Source: Cymodocea nodosa
Lineage: Eukaryota; Streptophyta; Magnoliopsida; Alismatales; Cymodoceaceae
Length of the DNA: 64,000 nucleotides
Assembly: GCA_036874045.1 (NCBI GenBank)
Contig: CM072341.1
Span: 1,190,501 to 1,254,500, forward strand
Direction: 5' to 3'
A model generated the notes under the pieces. It did no database searches and was not told the origin of the DNA. It was given only the letters and a program-made list of their open reading frames with translations. Below are positions 1 through 10,522 of this stretch, piece by piece. Both the position numbers and the translations under genes were made by a program. How positions within the stretch are numbered: position 1 is the stretch's first letter; each line of letters starts with the position of its first letter.

Positions 1-1136
1 AGATAAGCCATCCATTTCATATGACGAGTTTGTTGCAAACAACTTTGAGATTGCAAATATTGAAGTGGACAATGGTCGATGTGGATGACTGTCTCTTTCC
101 CCAAGATATAACACCTCCAATGTTTTATAGCCTGGTGTAATGCAAGAAACTCCTTATCATATGTGGAATACATAAGTTGCACACCTTGTAACCGCTTCGA
201 GTAATATGCAATAGGATGCCCCTCTTGAAGTAAAATTGCTCCTATTACATGGCCTGATGCATCAACATCTATCTCAAATGGTTGCTGGAGACTTGGTAAC
301 GCCAATACCAGCATCGTTGAAATATGACTCTTCAATTCCTCAAAAGCTTGCTGACTTAGTGGATCCCATACAAACTTTTGATGCAACTTCGTTAGCTAAT
401 GAAGTAGGGTTGCTATAACTAAAAAATTATGGATAAACTTCCGTAAATACTAACATGCTCCCAAGAAATTTCATACCTCGGTTGTCTTTGTAGGGGCTAG
501 TCACTTCTAGATGACTGAAACCTTTGTTGGATCTACCTATATTTCTCCATTGCCAATGATAAAACCAAGATAAAGCAGTCAATCACGTCCCCATTCACAT
601 TTCTTCCCATTGAGATGTAACCTGTTGCTCTATAGAACCTCCAACACCTATCGAAGATGCTCTACATGCTCCTCCATACTCTCACTATAAATGAGAATAT
701 CATCAAGGTAAACTAGTACAAACTGCTCTAGAAATGGCCATAACACATTGTTCATTAACTGCATAAACGTAACCGAGGCATTGCACAAGCCAAAGGGCAT
801 TACCCTCCACTCATACAATTCTTGTCTTGTCTTGAAGGTAGTTTTCCATGAATCTTTCTTCTTCACCCGCACTTGATGGTAGCCACTCCGTAGATCTATC
901 TTGGTGAAGACGCAAGCCACCTTCAATTGATCAAGAATATCGTCTATTTGTGGCAATGGATAACAATTCTTGACTGTAAGCTTGTTGAGAGCATGATAGT
1001 CAATACAAAGTCGCCAACCTCTATCTTTTTTTGGAATGAGCACCACGGAAGATGAACAAGGTGAAGTACTTGGACGGAGCACTCCCTTGTCCAATAACTC
1101 TTGAATCTTATTTTTAATCTCCTCATTCTCCAACAC
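1..1136 (-). pseudogene. Ty3/gypsy reverse transcriptase and RNase H remnant
   Basis: From 1136 to 648 the minus strand encodes the RT core: the LCIDYHALNK block, the KIDLRSGYHQVR block with the first catalytic Asp, MPFGLCNA, and the YLDDILIYS box that carries the metal-binding Asp pair. A stop follows near 648. After several more stops, about 410 to 1 encodes the RNase H part, including FEIDVDASGHVIGAIL, HPIAYYSKRL and YDKEFLAL. These motifs and their order are standard for plant Ty3/gypsy elements. The catalytic residues survive but the frame is broken, so the gene is dead. Confidence 0.9.
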
Positions 1137-1406
1137 AGAGTACTAGTAGAGGGGAAGATTTGGTAAAACACCATCCGTCATCAACTGGATCTCATGGTTG
1201 ATGGTCTGCCTCGAAGGCAAACCTTGCAGCTCTGCAAACATCTCTAGAAATAGCTCCACCACCGGTGTAAGTGCTTGTGGCTCTCCATGTAGTGTACCTG
1301 CAACCACCACCATCTCCTACTCCTCTTGTTGATGCAACATTACCAACACATAGGCTTTTAATGCATGCAACGTTCTTCATATTTGTCCCACCATCACCAT
1401 CTCCAC

Positions 1407-1775
1407 TCATGGATGACGCTTCAACGGTTGTCGATGGACCACGTAAACATGCTCCTCTTTCTCCAACTCATATTGTTGAGCTCTATGAAAATACTTCCCA
1501 TCCCGTAACCACAAGTAGGGACTCCCAAGCACTACATCATAAATATCTAAAGGAACCACATCACACACCACTTCATCAACAAAACGTGCAATCAAGGCAA
1601 ACTTTATAGTGCACTGTTGTGTGACATGCTGTCCCACTCCTTGCACAATCCACCCCAAAGGATAAGGCGCTAGATGGGGAGTTGTTGGAAGTCCCACCTG
1701 TTGTACAAGAGCCTTTGAAATCCAATTTTTCTGGGTGCAAGGATCAATGATAGTATTGACCATTCCTTGCTTCAT
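1407..1775 (-). pseudogene. Ty3/gypsy retropepsin-like domain remnant
   Basis: This open stretch of about 120 codons carries the layout of a gypsy aspartic protease and its flank: a hydrophobic strand, the active-site region, then VDEVVCDVVPLDIYDVVLGSPYL, the block that normally follows the protease in plant gypsy elements (VVPLD and LGSPYL are its conserved cores). The active-site position, normally D-S/T-G, here reads IIDPCT, so the catalytic motif is lost. The family match is recognised by eye. It lies directly upstream of the reverse transcriptase in reading order. Confidence 0.75.
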
Positions 1776-1794
1776 TTGAATACGAAGGATAAAA

Positions 1795-2335
1795 AGCTCA
1801 TTTACTAGTGAAGCCTTTTCATGTAAACTTTGATGATAGAATATATTTTCTTCTAAGTTTAGTAATAGTAATTGAAGATATTCAAATCTCTGTAGTTTGA
1901 GAGTAATGATGTTCTAACTAAAATGTTAAAAAATCATGGTTACTAGTGTCATTGAAGTTGAATTTATTGAAATTGCATGATATTTACGCAAATAGAAGTT
2001 GAGAGTTTGAAGAAATTTGAGAACTAAAATTTGAAAGAAAATTGATACCTTTACATATTTTGTGAAATAAAAATAGAAAATTAAATAGGGTGTGAAGAAA
2101 ATTCTAATCATCTTATTTTATTTATAGATTTTCATACCTTCTTAATTCCTCTCTCCGTCTCCGTCTCCCTCTCTTTCTCTCTCTTGAACGTTGCATACAC
2201 TAAAACGTTTGAATATTCGAACGTTGACACAACATTCGACTAAACGTTTGAATTTTTGGATCGAGCTAGAGTAGGTCAATATTTCATGGGTTGGGTCGGA
2301 CTGACCTACACCATTAGACGTCTCTATTTTTAACG
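1795..2335 (-). repeat. hAT-like repeat end, copy 1
   Basis: Read on the minus strand, the block begins near 2333 with TAGAGACGTCTAATGG and a stretch rich in GGGTTGGG/GACCTAC, followed by a pyrimidine-rich tract and a TATA-like ATCTATAAATAAA near 2120. This resembles the 5' end of plant hAT elements (TAGAGGTGTCAA-type start, then a promoter). A diverged copy lies in the opposite orientation at about 48504-49060, sharing the terminus, the CT-rich tract and the TATA-like segment. No transposase is present. Assignment to hAT is by resemblance only. Confidence 0.5.
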
Positions 2336-2960
2336 TGAAAGAAGACCCACAAAAATGTCAATATATTTTCTTGATCCACACACAAATCGATACATAATAT
2401 GCGTTACAACCTGGCCTTAACGTGGAATAATAAAATAATGCCTAACCATTATATCCTATAAATAAAGGTCAACAATATACGGACTTGCCAACTTTAGAAG
2501 CAATCGTCACCTCCCGTCAAGTCAATAGAAATGAGAAAACAGTCTCCCTCTCTTGAATGTCTGCAAGGCCGGTCCAAGTTCAAATCTGAGCTGCTGCTGT
2601 TCTCGTTGGTGGATTTTTACTGAAATTTGCGGTATTAAATAATATTCTCTATGTTCATGCAGCTGATCCCATCTCAACGTAACGTAATTATAGTATATCC
2701 ACCGTCCAAGTACAAGTGTTTAATTATATCAAACAAGCAAATGAATCATTGAGTGGGATTTTAGCCATCCGGCGCTGGTGGAAGTTGTTGCTTCCTTTCC
2801 CAAACGGACGAAGTTCCTTCCAAAGGAATGACCGGTGCGATCCACTCCTGATACCCTGAGCAAAGTAGCAGATTTTAGGGGTGAAATGACCAAGACTTCT
2901 CATGGGATGGAAAAATTACATATCAACTGCCTAGTTAATTTTTTCTTTTGGATGCATTGG
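2336..2960 (-). repeat. Orphan copy of the A1 GRP promoter and distal flank, no gene attached
   Basis: The reverse complement of about 2336-2640 aligns by eye with 7210-7490, the promoter-proximal upstream region of the GRP gene at 7601. Shared landmarks include TTTCTATTGACTT, ACGATTGCTTCT, GTTGACCTTTA, AGGCCAGGTTGT and CACGTTAAAAA. The adjoining 2620-2960 block recurs at 3740-3980 and, inverted, at 6540-6870. Homology stops at the hAT-like terminus near 2335, just short of where TATA and coding sequence would follow. This is a promoter fragment with no gene. Confidence 0.7.
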
Positions 2961-3074
2961 GAAAAGGCTAAAAGTGTAAAATACTATTTAAAAATACTTT
3001 TACAATCAGATATCACTTTATACTACACCACTATCTCAATATTATTTTATCTGTCTTACACTTGTGAGAGTTTT

Positions 3075-3980
3075 AGATAAGTACAAGTATTTCATGTATT
3101 TAGGTCGTACAATCATTATTTTTATGAACAATGTAGTTGTACATGGGAATGACTTTCAGTGAAACGTTGAAATCCCATCTAACTTGGGTAATACATATAT
3201 GTATTCAAATTCCAACATGATACATAATAAATGACATGTGTTTAAACTAGAAGTAAAGAAGAAAATAAAGAGAGCGGGTAATTTTTTATTTGATCTCAAC
3301 AATCAAGAGTTTAATTAGGATATTGTGTGCGTACGTACATACTCCAGATTGTAAGCATCTACTTTATTTACTCTTACATTTTATGGTATGGATCAGAAAT
3401 TATGCCCCATACAGAAAACAAAGATATTTTATGGTATTTTGGAGCCATTTTGTTCGTTCTAGCATAATATTTGAAGTGGAAGAAGCCCCACAGAAATCTC
3501 AGTATATTTTCTTGGTTGTGGAATTAGGTCCACTTACAAACAGATATATCAACCTGATCTTAACGTGGAATAATAAAAGAATACCTAATCATTGTGTCAT
3601 ATCAATTAAAGGTCAACAATGTACAAACTTGTCTACTTAAGAAGCAATTGTCACTTCCCATAAGTCAATAGAAACTAGAAAACAGTCTCCCTCTCTTGAA
3701 AGTCTGAAAGGCCAGTCCAACTCCAACTCTATGCTGCTGTCGGTGGATTTTTACTGAAATTTGCCGTATTGACTAATCCTCTCTATGTTCATGCACATAA
3801 TTTTAGTATATCTTCCAGCCAAGGGTTTAATTATATTGACCATGCAAATGAATTATTGTGCGGGATTTGGGCCATTCGGCCGGTGGAAATCGTTGCTTCG
3901 TTTGCCAAACGAAGTTCGAAAGGAATGACCGGTGCGAGCCGAAAGTCTTCTCATGGGTTGAAAAAATTACATTTCTAACT
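3075..3980 (-). repeat. Gene-less GRP-A locus: 3' flank joined to promoter
   Basis: Bases 3075-3425 closely match 17280-17610, the 3' flank of the GRP gene at 17658-18212, including the sequence around AATTATGCCCC and the ATTTGATC-CAACAATCAAGAG block. Directly beside it, about 3430-3760 is a minus-strand copy of the upstream region of the gene at 7601, and 3740-3980 is the more distal flank. A GRP coding region would be expected between the 3' flank and the promoter, but none is there. The block therefore looks like a locus from which the whole gene body was deleted. Confidence 0.65.
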
Positions 3981-6539
3981 AGTTAAAATTTTATTTCTAC
4001 TAGTTTGAAAAGGAAAATAGTAGGGTTTTGCTAAAGGACGAATAGAACAAGAATTTTTAATCCTTTTATTAGTAAGATGTATTAATAAGTTCTGAAGAAC
4101 TTTATTATCCGAGGGTTGTTTAAGCTTTCCAATTCTTTGAGTTTGTTGTAAGGACTTGCAAATTCTAAATGTCTGTGATGAGAATGTATAAACCGCACAC
4201 ACCTCCCTGCCAATTTCGATCATTCTCACTGATACTGCAAGGACTTGAAAATCTTGAATAAAGCGTATAATAAAAAAGAAATTGATACTGCAATTCATTT
4301 ATATAGTCAATTAACTCACTGATATAAGGTTGAAGTTAAAAGTTAGTTTATATAAAACATTTGCAAGTTGAAGATCTTCAGTAACAATAGTTGTTCCAAC
4401 TAAACTAATATTCACTAAGTCTTCATTTTGGTAGTTTGACATACTGTATACCATAGATTTTATCAATATTATGAATAAAATTCAAATTACAACACATGTG
4501 ATTAGTAAGACTTGTACATATAATTTAAATATGTTTTTTGACTGAGGCAAAATATGCAGAAATATTTTTTAAGGGATTTACAAGATGCCTTGATGTTAAG
4601 CTAGATTTAAAACCTATCATATTAAACATGGAATAAGTTTTTCAAGCAGAAGTATCTAAATGACTTATAAGTTGATTGTATTGCTCTTAACTAGTGTAGA
4701 GGGGCAATGACTTTATCGTTTTCTGCAAAAATATTTCGAGTAAAAGGTATTTCTTCCGTTACTAACATTTTGCATTGAGGATTACTTATCAAGAAACACT
4801 TCATGTAGTTCTTGCAGAATGTCTTTAACGAGGCTTATATAGATAATGCTCTCAGTAATTTCAAGTTCCATTGAATTAGAAATTCAAGCGGTGATCATAT
4901 CATTGAACGTTTCTTAGGATCAATCCTATTGAATCATCAGAAAACCAAACTTATTTATTATGTTAAGGGCCTTATGCATATATAGATCTACTCTAAGTGG
5001 GCTAACTCCCAACCATGTAGAAACTGCAACAATTCATAATATATGGATTATAACAAGGATGTCATATATATTTATCTCACTATTATTTTATATGTCGTCC
5101 TAGTGGTTGTTCATCAAGATAGGACATTGAGGGTCATGTCTTACGTAGGACATTACAACTATCACATGAACGTTTAAGGGAAAGCACCAAAAATGTTGGA
5201 CAGAATCTCCTTTGAATAATTCATGTTAAGGCTTGGTACTTGGTAAAAAATATGATTTACAACAAGTCTAATAATTACACACAAAAAATCTCTAAGATAT
5301 ACAAGATGAGTTTTTAATTTCATCTCATATTTACAAATCAAGAAACCCTATCTATAACCACACTCATCTCCAATAAGGCGATATCCAAATCCTAAGTCCT
5401 TATCACTTTTGTCCTTAACTAGGGTTACCATTGCAACCTAAGAGAAGTTAGAAGCTTTGCCTTTGGCCCTAGTTCATTGGTTAGTCTTTTTAAAGGCCTA
5501 AAAGAGGGAATTTTTAGGAGCGAAGCTTAATAAATATATTATATAAATCTCAATATAATGCATGTTCAATTTAAATATAACAACCATGACAGCAAGTAAA
5601 TTCAATACGATACTCTTATAAGAAGGAATGACTAAAACTACCAATTTCATAATCAAGCCAACAAGAATCATATGCATGCACATCAACAGGGTCATCAATC
5701 TGAAAATAACATTGTCACTAATAAATTTACTATGTTTGTATTTAACCCTACAACAGGATATGTCACTCGTAACCTGATGACGAGACCCATTGGCTACCCA
5801 ATCTTTGAGATGAGGTTAAACAACACGTCTCATTATGTACACAATATCACAATACAACTACCTATGGCTAGATCAACACGAAACCAAATTTAATAACACA
5901 AGACAATAAACATATCATGACACCAATTAATGAAATGATATATGAATCAAAAGATCACATCAAAACTAGTATGCGGTAAAACTCATAATTTCCAATGTTA
6001 CTAATTGAACCAATTTCAAGTAATTTAATCATCCTTCGAGTAATAATAATTACAAGAAAAAAATTATACTAATATTGCATGCATTATGATGATCAATGAT
6101 ATACTTAACACAACTTTTATGAAGTAACAACATAAGAGAGACCACTATCTTCCTTTTTCTACTTTTTCCTTTTCTTTTTTTCTTCTTCTCCTCTTCTTTT
6201 TCTTCTTCACGAACCGACCAACTGCCAAACAAGAAGCCAACACTCGAGCTCGTCGAACTTCTTCAAATCGACCTCAATTTCGTTGGAAAACAAATGTCCG
6301 AGCCCGTCGCCCAGTCAACGACCGATAGACCACACAATGGGAAGACGAAGGGCTTTGGCACCGCACGACCGACAGCAACAATGAATGTTCGTCGCCTCTT
6401 TGCACGCAGAAATCTCCTTTTTTATTTGATATATTTGAGATATACTGGTTTGTCGATAGTTTTCTTTCAAATCTTCCTAGATTTCATAGGTCGTTTTGCA
6501 AGATATGATGGTATCTCTAATGTCTAGTTTGACAGAATA
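3981..6539. other. Intergenic, no recognisable gene
   Basis: AT-rich DNA with only short, unrelated reading frames, none of which I recognise. A polypyrimidine tract occupies about 6150-6215. I see no LTR, terminal inverted repeat or tRNA-like sequence here, although diverged transposon debris cannot be excluded by eye. Confidence 0.5.
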
Positions 6540-7020
6540 AAATTTACTAGTTTATATGTAATTTTTCCATCCCATGAGAAGACTTGGTCATTTCACCCCT
6601 AAAATCTACTACTCTACTCAAGAGTCACACACACGGTAACTGGAGTGGATCGCACGGGTCATTCCTTTGGAACTTCGTCCGCTTGGTAATGGAAGCAACA
6701 ACTTCCACCAGCGCCGGATGGCCCAAATCCCACTCAATGATTCATTTGCGTATTTGATATAATTAAACGCTTGTGCTTGGATGGTGGATATACTAAAATT
6801 ACGTTGAGATGGGATTAGCTGCATGAACATAGAGAAGATTATTTAATTCCGCAAATTTCAGTAAAAATCCACCGACGACAACACGGCATTGCAAGGTGTA
6901 GCTGAGTCTTCTGGTGAGGATTGGCATTCCTTCCGATAGAAGAAGTAAAGAATACCAAACAAATGACCAAATGCCACAACTCATCCAACAGATGCAACCC
7001 ACAAACAATGCACCTCCATA
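6540..7020 (-). repeat. Inverted copy of the GRP flank blocks
   Basis: The reverse complement of 6540-6870 matches 2600-2960 and, in part, 3740-3975: the TTTTTACTGAAATTTGC start, the CATGCAGCT-ATCCCATCTCAACGTAA block, the CATCCGGCGCTGGTGGAAGTTGTTGC block, and the AAGACTT-TCTCATGGGATGGAAAAATTAC end. From 6870 to 7020 it continues into the block seen at 8815-8940 (CGACAACACGGCATTGCAAGGTGTA, then CAAACAAATGACCAA). It lies about 600 bp upstream of the first GRP gene. Confidence 0.75.
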
Positions 7021-7209
7021 TACAGTCAATTGCAATTTATTTGCCTAACATTTTGTTAATCAATTTCCATCGACCTAATACTTTAATTTATTATTATTCA
7101 CTTCAAAGTCTTGTATTTGATCACTTTTATACTCCATCCATCTTATCTTACTCATACCTTCAACAAGTAATTCCAACTCAAGCTTCACCGCTCATTATTC
7201 CGAATTAGA

Positions 7210-7600
7210 AAAGATTAGGTCTATTCAGCAAATTCCAGTCAAAATCCACCAGCAAAGATTCGGATTGGCCCTTCAGATTTCTAGAGAGCGGGACAGTTTT
7301 CTAATTTCTATTGACTTACGGGACATCACGATTGCTTCTTAAGTTTGCAAGTTGGTATGGTGTTGACCTTTAGCACAATGATTAGATATTCATTTATTAT
7401 TTCTCGACGATATGGCCAGGTTGTGACACATATATATTATTGTCTGTTTGTATTCTAAGATTCCTGTGGGTTTTCTTCAACGTTAAAAATTGGTGCAAGA
7501 ACGGAAGAAAACCCTATAAATAGCCAACAATGTGGTCCGAAACTGATCACAGCCATCTCACTTTTCTCTCAAGACGTTCTGAAAACTAGAGAAACAAAGG
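7210..7600 (+). promoter_or_regulatory. Promoter and 5' leader of the GRP A1 gene
   Basis: A canonical TATAAATA box lies at 7515-7522, 79 bp before the ATG at 7601, so transcription should start about 50 bp before the ATG. About 300 bp of this upstream sequence is present as inverted, gene-less copies at 2336-2640 and 3475-3760. The second type A gene (17658-18212) has a TATA box but no obvious similarity to this promoter, so the two paralogues may be expressed differently. Confidence 0.7.
7515..7522 (+). promoter_or_regulatory. TATA box of GRP A1
   Basis: TATAAATA, 79 bp before the start codon of the glycine-rich protein gene, within the usual plant range for a short 5' leader. Confidence 0.75.
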
Positions 7601-8044
7601 ATGGCGAGGTTCGGAAAAGTTGTAAGTGTCGCCCTTCTCCTCATGTTCTGTTTGGGCATGACCACTGCCACTAGGGTCTTGACGGCATATGCCAGTGGAG
7701 GAGGAGGAGGAGGAGGCGGAGGTGGTGGCGGTGGCCGTGGAGGAGGATCTGGATACGGCTCTGGCTCGGGCTCTGGTTACGGACATGCTGGAGGACGTGG
7801 TGGATACGCCAGCGCAGGTGGTGGAGGTGGAGGCGGTGGAGGTGGTGGTGGATCTCATGGCGGAAGTGGTTCCGGCTATGGATCCGGTAGTGGCTCCGGA
7901 TATGCCGTTGGCAACGGCGGCTATGCTAGAGCTGGAGGCGGCGGTGGCGGAGGAGGAGGTGGTGGTGGGAGCCACGGTGGGTCTGGATATGGGTCTGGTT
8001 CGGGCTCCGGCCACGGATACGCTCGTGGTGGATACTACCCTTGA
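7601..8044 (+). CDS. Secreted glycine-rich cell-wall-type protein, type A (A1)
   Basis: An uninterrupted 147-aa single-exon protein. Residues 1 to about 25 form a secretion signal: a short basic start (MARFGK), a hydrophobic core VVSVALLLMFCLGM and a small-residue end TTATR. The rest is almost wholly Gly, with long poly-Gly runs alternating with SGSGYGSGSGSGYG-type Tyr/Ser modules and ending YARGGYYP. This is the layout of plant class I glycine-rich structural proteins, which are secreted to the cell wall. The ATG has TATAAATA 79 bp upstream, and AATAAAGAAG near 8148 is a likely poly(A) signal. The nearest relative in the window is the minus-strand gene at 17658-18212, sharing the signal and the VLTAYASGG mature start. 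Reading frames on the other strand are by-products of GGN repeats. Confidence 0.88.
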   Translation: MARFGKVVSVALLLMFCLGMTTATRVLTAYASGGGGGGGGGGGGGRGGGSGYGSGSGSGYGHAGGRGGYASAGGGGGGGGGGGGSHGGSGSGYGSGSGSGYAVGNGGYARAGGGGGGGGGGGGSHGGSGYGSGSGSGHGYARGGYYP

Positions 8045-8159
8045 AACTCCACTTCCTTTGATGGTCAACTATAGGAAATACTTGTATCGATCTTTATTTT
8101 CATTGCAGGGGCGTAATTTCAATCTCATGTTATGTATGTAACACAAAAAATAAAGAAGA

Positions 8160-8680
8160 TGCTTGCGTGCTACGACATGCATTGACATGATAATTAAATA
8201 AAGATCTTAATGGTTGTGAGATGTATGCGTGCATGACGCCCATGTCGAAGTAATTTACCTTCTCTTTGTTATTTCTTATGTATTTGTTTAATCCTGTCTA
8301 ATTTAGTTAATTTGTGTCCAACTCAACTGAGGAATTGAGCATCTTACTCAAACTTAGACGTCTAACATGATTGTCTCAAGTGAGAAATAATAAATATCAA
8401 TTCAAATTTTGGTGAAAGACAAGCATATGGCAATCTCTGTATTCTGTGCACATATTATTTTGTTATGCGAAGCAAATACCTTTTTCTCCAGAAAATAAGT
8501 CCTTTGTTAATCGAATGCACGGGATCTATAATTCGTCTTCACCTCTCATTCCTTGTGTGAAAAATCATAATATTTTATACAAATCTAATCGCACACAAAT
8601 GTATTTATGAAACTTTGTTAGGAGTACACATGATTCGATTCAAAAGCTCACACACTCTTCTGATTTGATGGAAATCTAAA
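8160..8680. other. Intergenic, nothing recognised
   Basis: AT-rich spacer between the 3' end of GRP A1 and the shared flank block at 8680. No open frame of note, no repeat shared with the rest of the cluster that I can see. Confidence 0.5.
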
Positions 8681-8945
8681 GCCATGTACGTAGTTGTTTA
8701 TTGTTTTAGCGAAAAGGTTGAGAAACCCATGTCCTCGAGAGAAAAAGAGATCATGCAATGTTGCTGGCATTATCTAACTCCAAGTCAGACGTGCGTCTAA
8801 TATTATACGTTGGCTGGCGAAGCTTACGACAACACGGTATTGCAAGGTGTAGGAAAGTCTTGTGTAGGAAAGTCAAGTCAATACCAAACAAATGACCAAG
8901 TGCCTCATCTCATCCTTGCCACAAGCAAATGAACTAACCAACCAT
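8680..8945 (-). repeat. Cluster flank block F, copy between A1 and B1
   Basis: The reverse complement closely matches 17090-17280 (ATGAGATGAGGCACTTGGTCATTTGTTTGG, then the ACACGTCTGACTTGGAGTTAGATAATGCCAG block, then GCATGATCTCTTTTTCTCTCGAGGACAT). It matches 18535-18790 and part of 6870-7000 more weakly. The block occurs only next to GRP genes in this window and marks the duplicated units of the cluster. Confidence 0.75.
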
Positions 8946-9608
8946 CGCCATTCATCCTTCCCATGGTGGATATAATCGAAACTTCTTCGTCGTCTATGTG
9001 AAGGAGGTGATATGGTAATAGCTGCCAAAGAGAGTATTACTTTCTTCACTTGTCTCTCTTATTTTCTTTCGCCCTCGAAGTAACTCATGTAAATGGACAT
9101 TTTGCAAAATGGTTTATATAAAATCATTAATATGTGAGTCACCTTTCATCTAAAAGGAAATCAACAAAAGGTTTGTAAAAAACTTCCTTTTCAAGCTCAT
9201 CATAAAGAAACCATTAGTTGCATTCATTTATTGCCAATGTCAATTGTAGTAATTTATTTTATTTTGCATTAGTTTCTTATTATAGTTGTCGATTGCATTC
9301 GTTGCACTTAAAACTGAAACATAGACGAGAATTTTATTTTTCTTTAATCGAAAATCAATTTATACTTAGAAGTGACAGTAGTTCCAAAAATCAAGAACAA
9401 CGTACGATATCCAAACAATTCTTTAAAATTTCGAATATTAAAAAAAATAAAAAAATCAACGTGATAACAAAAAAAGTTGCATTATATGCTACATTTTTTT
9501 TACAATTGCATTTCCATATATATACGGGAGATATATATCATCAACACATACCAATCGTCACACGCTACTATACTACTTGTGATTCGAAGTTTCTCGGACG
9601 CTACGCAC

Positions 9609-9616
9609 TGACGTCA
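9609..9616. promoter_or_regulatory. Palindromic TGACGTCA element upstream of GRP B1
   Basis: TGACGTCA is the core recognised by TGA/bZIP factors (as-1/CRE type). It lies about 350 bp before the B1 start. The corresponding position upstream of the intact B2 gene reads TGAGGTCA, so the palindrome is not conserved between the arms. Function is inferred from the motif only. Confidence 0.35.
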
Positions 9617-9853
9617 AGGAGCTTTCGCTGTATGTCCATCCGCTATCATCACTTTTGAAGTGAGTCAAATGCGCCTACAGAGTCAAATGCGAACGGATGG
9701 AATCCAAATCGGTAACAAAGTTGTTTGTTTTCTTTCAATGGAAAGGTTGTCGTGAAGGAAGGAAGCAATATTCAACACGCAAGCATACAAATACACAAAT
9801 AATTAATATATATCACATGCAGCAGGCAAGCGTTCATGTCATGCATCGCTTCC

Positions 9854-9861
9854 TATAAGTA
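9854..9861 (+). promoter_or_regulatory. TATA-like box of GRP B1
   Basis: TATAAGTA, about 100 bp before the B1 ATG. The same element occurs in the matching place before B2, at 15692-15699 on the minus strand. Confidence 0.55.
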
Positions 9862-9961
9862 CCCGTGCGCTCTTCCTCCTCCTTCATATCCATCACCTCT
9901 TCCTTACCATTTGCTTACACATCCATCTCTCTGATCGAATAATTCACGTACGTTCGTTCCC

Positions 9962-10522
9962 ATGGTGGGCTCTAAAGTTGTGGGTATGGCTTTCGTGGCC
10001 TTGTTCCTCCTAGGCATGACCTCGGCTGCTAGAATCCTCTCCGCATATGGCAGTGGGGGCGGAGGCGGTGGTGGAGGTGGTGGAGGCAATGGTTTCGGTG
10101 GTGGCCAAAATGGGGGGAGGGGATGGTTATGGTCGCGGATATGGATCTGGCTATGGAGCGAGTGGTGGAAACGGTGTAGGGTACGGACAAGGTGGAGGCG
10201 GAGGCGGTGGTGGTGGGCAAGGAGGTGGCGGTGGTTCCGGATACGGTAGCGGGTACGGATCAGGCTCGGTTATGGTGCCGGCATTGGTAATGGTGGTGTG
10301 GGATACGGGAGTGGAGGAGGTGGTGGTGGTGGCGGCAATGGAAACGGATCGGGATATGGTTCGGGAAGTGGGTCTGGATATGGATCCGGTGGTGGGAATG
10401 GTGCATATGGAAGCGGAGGTGGCGGTGGAGGCGGTGGAGGTGGTGGACAAGCAGGTGGGTCTGGGTTTGGGTCCGGCTCCGGTTATGGCTCTGGATATGG
10501 TACGCATGGAGGAAGCCCGTGA
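9962..10522 (+). pseudogene. Glycine-rich secreted protein, type B, frameshifted copy (B1)
   Basis: The start encodes the type B signal (MVGSKVVGMAFVALFLLGM, then SAARILSAYGSGG), nearly identical to the intact minus-strand copy at 14503-15594. Near 10110-10130 one extra G in a G-run (GGGGGGAGGGG against GGAGGAGGG in B2) shifts the frame. Translation then runs through a Trp/Arg-rich stretch to a stop at 10247-10249. Near 10269 one base is missing (GGCTCGG against GGCTCCGG), which returns the sequence to the original frame, and it ends at the matching stop, 10520-10522. Promoter and 3' flank are intact. It is either a pseudogene with two small indels in homopolymer-rich DNA or a sequencing artefact; I favour pseudogene but cannot exclude the latter. 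Confidence 0.8.

Larger units (their letters stand above)
1..1790 (-). mobile_element. Degenerate Ty3/gypsy retrotransposon, pol part, cut by the window start
   Basis: Reading the minus strand from about 1790 down to 1 gives, in order, a retropepsin-like region, a reverse transcriptase and an RNase H, which is the Ty3/gypsy order. Frames change and in-frame stops fall between the domains (for example just after 648 and near 560-620), so the element cannot encode a working polyprotein. No LTR or primer binding site is visible. The element continues beyond base 1, and its other side is replaced near 1790 by an hAT-like repeat. It is an old, dead copy. Confidence 0.88.

Noticed and set aside
4000-6540. 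Search for tRNA or other small RNA genes and element termini
   Set aside because: No cloverleaf with A and B box spacing, LTR or inverted terminus was found by eye; a covariance scan would be needed to be sure.
7586-8068. 160-codon Ser/Thr-rich minus-strand frame over GRP A1, and Val/Glu-rich frames on the plus strand
   Set aside because: By-products of the same repetitive codons; no start context or signal, and the sense frame is well supported.
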